A DNA stretch of 64,000 nt from Pseudomonas sp. LS44 (GTDB taxonomy: Bacteria > Pseudomonadota > Gammaproteobacteria > Pseudomonadales > Pseudomonadaceae). Made by a program: the position numbers and the translations under genes. A model generated the notes under the pieces. That model searched no databases. It was not told the origin of the DNA and saw only the letters and a list, made by a program, of their open reading frames with translations. The stretch is taken from contig NZ_CP102830.1 of NCBI RefSeq assembly GCF_024730785.1, positions 744,001-808,000 of the forward strand. Direction: 5' to 3'. Shown in pieces: positions 8,419 to 15,446 of the stretch; positions within the stretch are counted from its first letter, which is position 1, and every line of letters starts with the position of its first letter.

Positions 8419-8874
8419 TCAGACGAAGCAGAGCGCCAGGCTCTCAGCAATATAGGCGGGTTTCGCCTGGCCTTCGATTTCCAGGGTGCAGCGCGATTTG
8501 ATCAGCCACTGGCCAGGGTTTTTCTCGGTGATATCGAGCACCGTGACGCCCAGGCGCACGCGCGAGCCGACACGCACCGGTTGGATGAAACGCACGCTGT
8601 CGAGGCCGTAGTTGACGCCCATCTTCATGCCTTGCGGGGCGACGAACAGGCCTTCGCTGAGCTTCGGAATCAGCGACAACGACAGGAAGCCATGGGCGAT
8701 GGTGCCGCCGAACGGTGTCTGCTTGGCTTTCTCCTCATCGACGTGGATGAACTGGTGATCGCCAGTGCATTCGGCGAACTGATTGACGCGCTCCTGATCG
8801 ATGGTCAGCCACTCGGAATGGCCGAGATCCTTGCCGATGTAACTCTTGATTTCTGCAATGGGTACGACGGGCAT
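8419..8874 (-). CDS. MaoC-like hot-dog dehydratase
   Basis: A 151-residue single hot-dog protein. The hydratase signature is seen in FAECTGDHQFIHVDEEKA followed by FGGTIAHGFLSLSL, which supplies the Asp/His pair of (R)-specific enoyl-CoA hydratases. The likely substrate is an acyl-CoA or acyl-ACP enoyl thioester. The frame stays open to 8934, but the ATG at 8874 has AGGAGGCAAC directly upstream and begins MPVVPIAEIKSYIG as in relatives, so the shorter form is given. It is divergent from lrgA. Confidence 0.92.
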   Translation of the reverse strand: MPVVPIAEIKSYIGKDLGHSEWLTIDQERVNQFAECTGDHQFIHVDEEKAKQTPFGGTIAHGFLSLSLIPKLSEGLFVAPQGMKMGVNYGLDSVRFIQPVRVGSRVRLGVTVLDITEKNPGQWLIKSRCTLEIEGQAKPAYIAESLALCFV

Positions 8875-9004
8875 GTTGCCTCCTACGAGCGATATTGTTG
8901 TTCGATTAAAGCGACTCGCTAAACAGATCACCATGGGCCAAACGTTCGGTCAACCAAGCATCGCTATGGCGAATGGCGAGACATAGCGGGGTGCACGACA
9001 TGCT

Positions 9005-9010
9005 TATAAT
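9005..9010 (+). promoter_or_regulatory. Candidate -10 element ahead of lrgA
   Basis: A perfect TATAAT at 9005-9010 lies about 75 bp before the lrgA start. No good -35 hexamer is seen 16-18 bp upstream (best ACATAG), so an activator may be needed. Confidence 0.4.
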
Positions 9011-9085
9011 GGCCGCGTGGCGAGGTAGCTTGCCGCTGTCGGTGGCTGCCATCGCGGCGCCGATCGTTCGATTCGGAGATTTCCC

Positions 9086-9448
9086 ATGCTGTTACGCGGC
9101 CTGACCTGGCTGGTGCTGTTTCAACTGCTCGGCACACTGATCAACGTCCTGATTCTGCCCATCCTGCCGGGGCCAATCATCGGCTTGGTGCTGCTGCTAG
9201 CCGTGTTGATTTTTTCCGGCGAAGTCAGCGAGCCCCTGGAGGTTGCTTCGCGCACCCTGCTGCGCTACTTGCCGCTGCTGCTGGTGCCGGCCGCGGTGGG
9301 TGTGATGGCGTATGCGCAGGCGATCGCCGCCGATTTCTGGGCGGTGGTGTTGTCGCTGGTGTTGTCGCTGATGCTGGCGCTGGTGTTCGTTGGCTGGCTG
9401 ATGCAAAAACTCATCGATCGCCAGGTGCGTCGCCGGGGTGAGTCATGA
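9086..9448 (+). CDS. LrgA/CidA family holin-like membrane protein
   Basis: A 120-residue protein of four hydrophobic segments, with the family motif LPILPGPIIGLVLLLAVLI near residue 25 and a basic cytoplasmic tail (RQVRRRGES). LrgA/CidA proteins are holin-like and act with LrgB/CidB in control of murein hydrolase activity and lysis, and in some bacteria in pyruvate transport. The ATG at 9086 follows GGAG at 8 nt. The next gene, lrgB-like, starts inside its last codons (ATGA overlap at 9445), so the two are translationally coupled. Confidence 0.93.
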   Translation: MLLRGLTWLVLFQLLGTLINVLILPILPGPIIGLVLLLAVLIFSGEVSEPLEVASRTLLRYLPLLLVPAAVGVMAYAQAIAADFWAVVLSLVLSLMLALVFVGWLMQKLIDRQVRRRGES

Positions 9449-10161
9449 GTGTCGACTGGCACGGTGCCTGGCTGGCGCTGATTCATCACCCGCTGTTCGG
9501 CGTGGGCATCACCCTGGCCGCTTACCAACTGGCGCTGGCCGGTTATGAGAAGACCCGTTGGGTGTTCCTGCAGCCGGTGCTGGTCTCGATGCTGCTGGTG
9601 ATCGGCATCCTGCTCGCCTGCGGCATCGACTACAGCGAATACCGCGACCGTACCGTAGTGCTTTCGCTGTTCCTCGGCCCTGCCACGGTCGCGCTGGCGG
9701 TCCCGCTGTTTCTCAATCTCAAGCGGATTCGCCTGCTGCTCTGGCCGACCCTGTTGACCTTGCTGATCGGCGGTCTGGTCGCCACCGTTCTCGGCGTGCT
9801 GCTGGCCTGGCTGCTGGGCGCCGACCGGCAGATGATCATGAGCATGGCGCCCAAGTCGGTGACCTCGCCGATCGCCATGCTGGTGGCCAGCCAGATTGGC
9901 GGCATTGCCGCCTTGGCTGCGGTGTTCGTGCTGCTCACCGGTGTCGCCGGCGCGGTCTGCGGGCCGACCTTGCTGCGCCTGATCGGCGTGCGTCATCCGG
10001 CGGCACAAGGGCTGGCGCTGGGGATTACCGCCCATGCAGTCGGCACGGCGCGCGCCATGGAAGAGGGCGAGGAGTGCGGCGGCTTCGCGGCTCTGGGCAT
10101 GAGCCTGATGGGCGTGGCTACGGCGGTATTGCTGCCGCTGGCGGTCGCCTTGATCGTCTGA
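9445..10161 (+). CDS. LrgB/CidB family membrane protein
   Basis: A 238-residue polytopic inner-membrane protein of the LrgB family. SMAPKSVTSPIAMLVASQIGG (about residues 132-152) and the C-terminal ITAHAVGTARAMEEGEECGGF are the family's conserved loops. It overlaps lrgA by four bases. The pair is expected to form one membrane system; whether it serves lysis control or transport of a small carboxylate cannot be told from sequence. Confidence 0.94.
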   Translation: MSVDWHGAWLALIHHPLFGVGITLAAYQLALAGYEKTRWVFLQPVLVSMLLVIGILLACGIDYSEYRDRTVVLSLFLGPATVALAVPLFLNLKRIRLLLWPTLLTLLIGGLVATVLGVLLAWLLGADRQMIMSMAPKSVTSPIAMLVASQIGGIAALAAVFVLLTGVAGAVCGPTLLRLIGVRHPAAQGLALGITAHAVGTARAMEEGEECGGFAALGMSLMGVATAVLLPLAVALIV

Positions 10162-10247
10162 GTCGGCGATTTATGTTGGCTGGCCTGCGCTGGCTAGGCT
10201 TTTCCAGCGACTGGTAAGCTTGAGTCGAACATTCAGGACGAGGATCG

Positions 10248-10841
10248 ATGATGACCCTGCCGCTGTTTCCCTTGAACACCGTGCTGTTTCCCGGTTGCGT
10301 GCTCGATCTGCAGATTTTCGAAGCCCGCTATCTGGATATGCTCGGCCGCTGCATGAAGCAAGGCAGCGGTTTTGGTGTCGTCGGCCTGATCGAAGGGCAG
10401 GAAGTCGGTGAGGCTCCCGGGCGTTTTGCCGAAGTCGGCTGCGAAGCACTGATTCGCGATTGGCAGCAACGCCCCAACGGCCTGCTCGGCATCCGCGTCG
10501 AAGGTGGCCGGCGCTTCCGGGTGCGCAGCGCCGAGGTGCTGCGCGATCAACTGACCGTGGCTGAAGTCGACTGGTTGAGCGAGCCCGAGCATCAACCGCT
10601 GCTCGCCGAGCAGGCCGATTTGGCAGCCTTGCTGGCCGCCCTGGTCGAGCATCCGATGGTCGCCGAGCTGGGCATGGGCGGGCTGGTCGACAGTCAACAG
10701 GAACTCGCCAACCAACTGGCCTACCTGCTGCCGTTCTCTCTCGAACAGAAGCTGCAACTCCTGCAAGTCGATGCGGCGCAGCAACAGCTGGCGCAAATCC
10801 AGCGCCTGCTCGAGCAGCTGCAAGGCGAAAGGATCGCCTGA
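10248..10841 (+). CDS. LON peptidase N-terminal (substrate-binding) domain protein
   Basis: A 197-residue protein made only of the Lon N-terminal domain. The N-terminus LPLFPLNTVLFPGCVLDLQIFE and RYLDMLGRCM is the classical start of this PUA-like fold. There is no ATPase or protease domain, so it is a stand-alone substrate-binding protein of unknown partner. The start ATG at 10248 is followed at once by a second ATG; either is possible, both lying after GAGGATCG. Confidence 0.92.
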   Translation: MMTLPLFPLNTVLFPGCVLDLQIFEARYLDMLGRCMKQGSGFGVVGLIEGQEVGEAPGRFAEVGCEALIRDWQQRPNGLLGIRVEGGRRFRVRSAEVLRDQLTVAEVDWLSEPEHQPLLAEQADLAALLAALVEHPMVAELGMGGLVDSQQELANQLAYLLPFSLEQKLQLLQVDAAQQQLAQIQRLLEQLQGERIA

Positions 10842-10878
10842 TGGAATGGCTGCGCGGCCTTCCGATGCATTTCCGATG

Positions 10879-10976
10879 GTTCCCACGCTCCAGCGTGGGA
10901 ACCTGATCCGGGGACGCTCCGCGTCCGGCAGACGCAGAGCGTCTGTAGCGGCATTCCCACGCAGAGCGTGGGAACG
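10879..10976. repeat. Dispersed inverted-repeat element (TTCCCACGC...GCGTGGGAA family)
   Basis: TTCCCACGCTCCAGCGTGGGAA (a 9-bp stem with CTCCAGC centre) at 10880-10901 is echoed by TTCCCACGCAGAGCGTGGGAA at 10954-10974. Between them lie GACGCTCCGCGTC and GACGCAGAGCGTC mini-hairpins. This multi-hairpin unit is a common Pseudomonas intergenic repeat. Confidence 0.75.
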
Positions 10977-11003
10977 ATCAACGGGTCTGACGTAGGTTTT
11001 TTT

Positions 11004-11063
11004 GTAGGAGCGGATTTATCCGCGATAGCCGGCGCCGCGGATCGCGAATGAATTCGCTCCTAC
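11004..11063. repeat. REP inverted pair
   Basis: GTAGGAGCGGATTTATCC (from 11004) faces GAATGAATTCGCTCCTAC (ending 11063) across a GC-rich loop. It lies in the 305-bp gap between the Lon-N gene and the convergent DedA-PAP2 gene; nothing else is recognisable there. Confidence 0.85.
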
Positions 11064-11146
11064 CAAGGCGCTGAAACCAGCGGCATCCCCTGAACACCTG
11101 CGTCCAGCCTGGTCGGTGGGTTATGCCTACGGCTAACCCACGGGTC

Positions 11147-12463
11147 TCAATAGGCATAGCGCTGCAGCGCAGCCGGCAGCGCCCACAGGGCGAACGCGCC
11201 CAGCAAGGCCACACTGGCCGGCAGAATCAACCACCAGATCTGCGGCGACAGCGCGGCCAGCGGCGCTCGCCACTGCGCAAAACTCAGGCTGATCGCGCAG
11301 CAACTGCCGGCCAGCAGCGCGCCGGCGATGACGTCCGTCGGCCAATGCACGCCGAGATAAACCCGCGACAAGGCGATGGCCAGCGCCGGCAGGCAGGCCA
11401 GCAGCAACCAGGTCAGACGCAGGCGTACCGGTTGATCACGGCCGGCAAGAATGCCGAGCACCAGGAAAAACGCGAAGGCCGCCGAACTGTGCCCGCTGGG
11501 CAGACTGAAGCTGCTCAACGGCTCGAGCAGGATCTCCGGGCGGTCGCGCGCGAACAGCACTTTCAGACTGGTGTTGAGCAGCGCGCTGCCCAGCAGTGCG
11601 CCGAGGGCGAACAGTCCGGCGCGCCATTGGCGGGTCAGGAGCAGAAGGCCGCAGAGCAGCGCGCTGGCGAATAACTGGGTAGTGAAATCGCCGAGCCGGG
11701 TGATCAGCACCATGAGGCGGTCGAGATGACTGCCGCGCTGTTCCTGGATCAGCGTAAGCAGGCCTTGATCGAGTGGCTGCAGGTGCCGCCAGCCGAGCAG
11801 CAGGGCGAACAGGGCGAGCAGGCTCAGTACGGCGGTCAGCGGAGTGGCCCAGCGGTGGCCACGCAGGCTGCTGTGCGCGGTCAGGCCGACGATCAGCGCC
11901 AGCACGCCGATGACAATCGTCGCATTGCTCCAGAAGCCATCCGGCAACGGCAAGCGCATCGCCGCACCGGTCGCCCAGCCGGGCAGTAGATAGGCCACCG
12001 CCCAGCCCGCCGCGGCGATCAGGCTGACGCCGATAAAGCGTCCCAGCGGCATGTCGAGCATGCCGGCAACCATCGGCAGCATCGGCCGCAACGGCCCGAT
12101 ATAGCGGCCGACCAGCAGGCTGATGACGCCGTAGCGATGGAAATACACTTCGGCGCTGCCGATCCATTCCGGGTGATGGCGCAGCCCGGGCAGGCGGCGG
12201 ATGTTCTGGTGGAAACGGCGGCCCAGGGTGTACGACAGCGCATCGCCGAGCAGGCCGCCGGTGTAACCGAGCAGCAAGGTTTGCCAGAGCGTCAGCGCAC
12301 CGCTGCCGGCCAGCACGGCGACCGCGAACAGTAGCACGGTGCCGGGCACGATGATCCCGGCAATGGCCAGGCATTCGATGCAAGCGATCAGGAAGATCGC
12401 CAAACCCAGCCACTGCGGGTGCATGCCTAGCCAGGTGGTGAGACTGTCGAGCCATTCGCCCAT
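11147..12463 (-). CDS. DedA-PAP2 fusion membrane phosphatase
   Basis: Residues 1-200 are a DedA-family (SNARE-associated/VTT) membrane domain, with GRYIGPLRP at 119-127 as the family signature. Residues 205-420 are a PAP2 lipid phosphatase with all three catalytic motifs: KVLFARDRP (301-309), PSGH (322-325) and SRVYLGVHWPTD (366-377). DedA proteins include undecaprenyl-phosphate flippases and PAP2 enzymes dephosphorylate undecaprenyl pyrophosphate or other lipids, so the fusion may couple hydrolysis with translocation of the lipid carrier (inference). The ATG at 12463 follows AAGGAATC. It begins 3 bp after the glycosylase gene, so the two form an operon. Confidence 0.92.
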   Translation of the reverse strand: MGEWLDSLTTWLGMHPQWLGLAIFLIACIECLAIAGIIVPGTVLLFAVAVLAGSGALTLWQTLLLGYTGGLLGDALSYTLGRRFHQNIRRLPGLRHHPEWIGSAEVYFHRYGVISLLVGRYIGPLRPMLPMVAGMLDMPLGRFIGVSLIAAAGWAVAYLLPGWATGAAMRLPLPDGFWSNATIVIGVLALIVGLTAHSSLRGHRWATPLTAVLSLLALFALLLGWRHLQPLDQGLLTLIQEQRGSHLDRLMVLITRLGDFTTQLFASALLCGLLLLTRQWRAGLFALGALLGSALLNTSLKVLFARDRPEILLEPLSSFSLPSGHSSAAFAFFLVLGILAGRDQPVRLRLTWLLLACLPALAIALSRVYLGVHWPTDVIAGALLAGSCCAISLSFAQWRAPLAALSPQIWWLILPASVALLGAFALWALPAALQRYAY

Positions 12464-12466
12464 TGA

Positions 12467-13180
12467 TCAGATTCCTTGCAGATGGGCGGCGCCCAACAGT
12501 CGGTAGTCACGGCCTTCGACTTGGCCACGGCGCAGCGGGTTCCGCGTGCAATGGCGGGCAAAGCCCGCATCGACGAAGCGATAGTGCAGATGCTCGTCGC
12601 GCCCGAGCGGAATGCCCAGGCGCGTGGTTTGGATGATATGCGGGGGATTATCGCCGACATCCTCGACGAACAGGCGCGTCGGATCGAAGCGCTGCGCGTC
12701 CCACTCCGGCACCTTGAGGCCCAGGCTGCGACACAGCAGCGTCTGCCCGGCGCAGAGTTTTTCCGCGGCCCGTGGTTGGCCTTGGGCGTCGGGGTTGAAC
12801 TGGTGCATGCGGGCCAGGCTGGCGGCGCCGGAATGCGCGTCGAGGTACGGATAGGCGGACTTGATCAGCACCGCATTGCCGGCGCCTTGGGCGCTGAAGT
12901 TCAGCGAATCGCCGCCGCGGGCGTAATACATATAGATGTGTCCGCCGTCGAGAAACAGCGCGCGGCGCTTCTCGGTATAGCCGAGCGAGGCGTGGCTGCC
13001 GCGTTCGATGCAGTAGTAGGCCTCGGTCTCGATGATCCGCGCCGCCAGCCACAGGTCGCCGACTCGGTGGCGGATCACCTTGCCCAGCAGCGCGCGGGCG
13101 AGGATTTGCGCATCGCGGTCGAAGAACGCATCGGGCAGCGCGCGCATCGGCGGCAAACTAAGGGTGGGATCGGCGGGCAT
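12467..13180 (-). CDS. mpg: DNA-3-methyladenine glycosylase (AAG/Mpg family)
   Basis: A 237-residue monofunctional DNA glycosylase that removes alkylated purines in base excision repair. IIETEAYY carries the catalytic Glu at residue 53, which activates water; ASLGYTEKRRALFLDGGHIYM is the substrate pocket block (family form ASHAxxGxTxRNxxMF); NAVLIKSAYP and the LCAGQTLLCRSLGL segments follow. There is no helix-hairpin-helix, consistent with the AAG rather than AlkA fold. A start at Met12 (13147) is also possible; no strong ribosome binding site marks either. Confidence 0.93.
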   Translation of the reverse strand: MPADPTLSLPPMRALPDAFFDRDAQILARALLGKVIRHRVGDLWLAARIIETEAYYCIERGSHASLGYTEKRRALFLDGGHIYMYYARGGDSLNFSAQGAGNAVLIKSAYPYLDAHSGAASLARMHQFNPDAQGQPRAAEKLCAGQTLLCRSLGLKVPEWDAQRFDPTRLFVEDVGDNPPHIIQTTRLGIPLGRDEHLHYRFVDAGFARHCTRNPLRRGQVEGRDYRLLGAAHLQGI

Positions 13181-13243
13181 GGGCTGTCGGAGCGCTTCGG
13201 CAGGGCTTAGGCTGGCGCGATGATAACAAGAAGAGCCGCCGCC

Positions 13244-14095
13244 ATGCCTTCATGTGCCCGTTCCGCCAGCGCCCATATCAGCCCCAGCGCGCACTACACC
13301 GGTTATGTCTGGTACCGCCACCAGCTGTCCGAGCCGGCGTTCGCCACCGCGTTCGGGCGTTTTGCGCATGCTGCCCTGACGCCGCTGGCCTGGGGCGTGC
13401 GAAAGATCGCCGGGCTGGATATCGAGCGCATCCTGCTGCAGCGCCACCTGCTGATCGACGCCCGGTTGCACGCGGCGATCGAGCACGGCGGGGTGCGTCA
13501 AGTGGTCGAGATCGCCTGCGGGCTGTCGCCGCGCGGTCGGCGTTTTTGTCAGCGCTATCCACAGTTGCGCTATCTGGAGGCCGACTTGCCGGCCATGGCG
13601 GCGCGCAAACGGTTGTTGCTGCATGGCGAAGGCTGGCTGGACGCCCGCCATCGGGTGCGCGACGTGGACATCCTCGCCGAACAGGGCGAGCTAAGCCTGG
13701 CGGCGCTGTTCGCTGAACTGGACCCGCGCGAGCCGGTGCTGGTGATTACCGAGGGGCTGGTCAACTATTTCCCCCTGGCGCCGCTTGAAGGGTTCTGGAC
13801 GCGGCTGGCCGAGCAGCTGGCGAGGTTTCCGCAGGCAACTTATCTGACCGAGCTGTATCCCGACTTGCGCGAGCATCCGCGCTATCGCCAGCTGCGCTGG
13901 GGCATCGATGTGGTCGGCCGGCTGACGCGTGGTGGCTATTGGCTGCACTACCGTGATGCAGCGGCGATCAGTGCGGCGTTCCAGCGATGCGGATTCGCCC
14001 AGGTCGCGGTGCTCGACCCCGATCAGGTCGACGTCGAGCTGCCGAGCCTGCCGATCCCGAGCATGCTGCGGGTGATCGAGGCGCAGGTGCGATAG
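13244..14095 (+). CDS. Class I SAM-dependent methyltransferase, leucine carboxyl methyltransferase (PPM1)-like
   Basis: The SAM-binding motif I reads VVEIACGLSPRG and is followed by LRYLEADLPAMAARKR, the arrangement of the PPM1/LCMT family; LVITEGLVNYFP is the motif with the invariant Glu-Gly-Leu. Members methylate carboxylates of proteins or small molecules, but the bacterial substrates are mostly unknown. The frame is open from an ATG at 13220, but the ATG at 13244 has an AAGAAGAG-like sequence at a better distance and is preferred. Just beyond its stop lies a broken retropepsin gene on the other strand. Confidence 0.85.
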   Translation: MPSCARSASAHISPSAHYTGYVWYRHQLSEPAFATAFGRFAHAALTPLAWGVRKIAGLDIERILLQRHLLIDARLHAAIEHGGVRQVVEIACGLSPRGRRFCQRYPQLRYLEADLPAMAARKRLLLHGEGWLDARHRVRDVDILAEQGELSLAALFAELDPREPVLVITEGLVNYFPLAPLEGFWTRLAEQLARFPQATYLTELYPDLREHPRYRQLRWGIDVVGRLTRGGYWLHYRDAAAISAAFQRCGFAQVAVLDPDQVDVELPSLPIPSMLRVIEAQVR

Positions 14096-14111
14096 GCCGC
14101 ATGTGCCCGGG

Positions 14112-14267
14112 AGGCCATTCGCGTTGGAACGGCACGATATCGCTGGCGTGCAGGCTGGAGGTGCTGGCGCCGGTATCGATCTTCGCGCGCTGGCCGACCC
14201 TGCCCAGCTCGGGAAGGGCGATCCATTCGCGCCAACCGATCACGGAAAGGTGGTCGAAGGTTTTCAA
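14112..14267 (-). pseudogene. Truncated RimB-like retropepsin (ATP-dependent zinc protease family) fragment
   Basis: From the ATG at 14267 the first 50 residues match the RimB/retropepsin-like family: MKTFDHLSVIGWREW, ALPELGRVGQRAKIDTGAS with the catalytic DTG triad, and TSSLHASDIVPF. Intact relatives are about 160 residues. Here the similarity ends at about 14112 and the frame runs on antisense into the methyltransferase, so two thirds of the gene, including the rest of the aspartic protease fold, are missing. No rimK or rimA is nearby. This is a deletion remnant. Confidence 0.75.
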
Positions 14268-14338
14268 GGGCGGCTATCCACGGCGTTTGCCGCGTTCCAG
14301 CAGGGCTGCTTCCGGTCGCCAGATCGATCATTGCAAAG

Positions 14339-14356
14339 ATACGGCATATGCCGTAT
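14339..14356. promoter_or_regulatory. 18-bp perfect palindrome, possible operator
   Basis: ATACGGCATATGCCGTAT is perfectly self-complementary. It lies in the 357-bp stretch between the retropepsin remnant and the response regulator gene, about 270 bp ahead of that gene. The rest of the stretch (14268-14624) shows no gene. No known regulator is assigned. Confidence 0.45.
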
Positions 14357-14624
14357 TTCACGCACCGCGACCGGCCGGTACTGTCGTGTTTTCAGAACAG
14401 GCGAATAGGCTGGGGTAGCTCCTGGAGTGCTCCGCCGGTCTGTGGGCGTGGCTGGCCGGACTATCGTTCGGCTGTGCCGAACAGGGATTCCTGCTCCAAT
14501 CCGAGCGGTTTTTGTCATTGCGCTCCCGGCTCAGTCTGTACGGATCGGACTTGCGTGGGGGCGGCAGGGATGGAGCAATGACAGGGAGTTTCTGTGTCGG
14601 GAGGGCACGGAAGGGGAGGGAATC

Positions 14625-15332
14625 GTGGAAAAACTATTGATCGTCGAGTTCGAGCGCAATCCTCACGTGGTGCTGGCGGACTACCTTGGGTTCTTGGGCT
14701 TCCATGTACTGCGCGCGTTCTCCATGGCGGAGTGCCTGCGCGCGCTCGATCTACACGATCCCGCGTTGGTGCTGCTCGACGGAAGCGTGGAGGGTATCAA
14801 CAGCTCGAGCCTGGCCCGGCAGATCCGCGAGCGTGGCCAGCACGTTGGTCTTCTGCTGGTGCTTGCCCGTGGCGATGACGCCGAGCGCATCGCCTGTCTC
14901 GAGGCCGGTGCCGATGGCTACCTGATCCGCCCCTTCAGCCTGCCTGTTCTGCTGGCTCATGTCCGTAGCCTGTTGCGGCGCTGTGCGTTGCTGGCCGGGC
15001 GCTCGGTGCTGGTGGAGATCGGCCCCTATCGGGTGGACCTGGTGCGCCGGCGTATCCATCGGTGCGATCAGGAGATTCCCCTCACCAGCGGCGAGTTCTG
15101 TCTCCTGGTACGATTGTACGAAGTCCGTGGGCAACCGGTGGAGCGCCACCAGTTGCTGGAGAGTTTGCGGCCCAGCGTGGCTGACGAGGGCGGTGATCTG
15201 CGCACCGTGGACACCCTGATAGCGCGTCTGCGGCGCAAGCTCGAACGCAACTCCAACCGGCCCGAGCTGATCCAGACGGTGTACGGAAAGGGCTATCGGT
15301 TGGCCGACGAGCGCGAGCTGGAGCTGGTTTGA
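14625..15332 (+). CDS. Orphan OmpR/PhoB-family response regulator with degenerate receiver
   Basis: A 235-residue two-domain regulator. The receiver (1-118) keeps the phospho-acceptor Asp52 (ALVLLDGS) but the acidic pair is E8-F9 instead of two acids, the Thr/Ser switch position is Leu80, and the invariant Lys is Arg102 (LIRPF). The C-terminal winged helix (about 130-228) is canonical: PLTSGEFCLLVRL, TVDTLIARLRRKL and IQTVYGKGYRL. The GTG at 14625 follows GGGGAGGG; a longer frame to 14427 lacks support. No histidine kinase is near. It sits 114 bp upstream of the giant adhesin gene on the same strand and is its probable regulator (inference), perhaps without phosphorylation. Confidence 0.9.
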   Translation: MEKLLIVEFERNPHVVLADYLGFLGFHVLRAFSMAECLRALDLHDPALVLLDGSVEGINSSSLARQIRERGQHVGLLLVLARGDDAERIACLEAGADGYLIRPFSLPVLLAHVRSLLRRCALLAGRSVLVEIGPYRVDLVRRRIHRCDQEIPLTSGEFCLLVRLYEVRGQPVERHQLLESLRPSVADEGGDLRTVDTLIARLRRKLERNSNRPELIQTVYGKGYRLADERELELV

Positions 15333-15344
15333 AAGTTCCCAAAT

Positions 15345-15375
15345 GTGAACGGTGGTTCACCAGCATGAACGGCGG
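15345..15375. promoter_or_regulatory. Tandem direct repeats and inverted repeat upstream of the adhesin gene
   Basis: TGAACGGTGG (15346-15355) and TGAACGGCGG (15366-15375) are direct repeats with one mismatch, 20 bp start to start, about two helical turns, as expected for an OmpR-type dimer site. The first half also belongs to an inverted repeat GTGAAC-GGTG-GTTCAC (15345-15360). They lie 13 bp after the regulator stop and 71-102 bp before the adhesin start. Confidence 0.5.
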
Positions 15376-15446
15376 CGTGTAGTTCGAGCGCGCCGGAGAG
15401 TCAACAATTTCACACCTGTAAAACAATAGAGACAGTGAGGTCCATC

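Noticed and set aside
10879..10976. CRISPR array
   Set aside because: The repeated units are palindromic, unevenly spaced and of a known dispersed type; no regular repeat-spacer pattern exists in the window.
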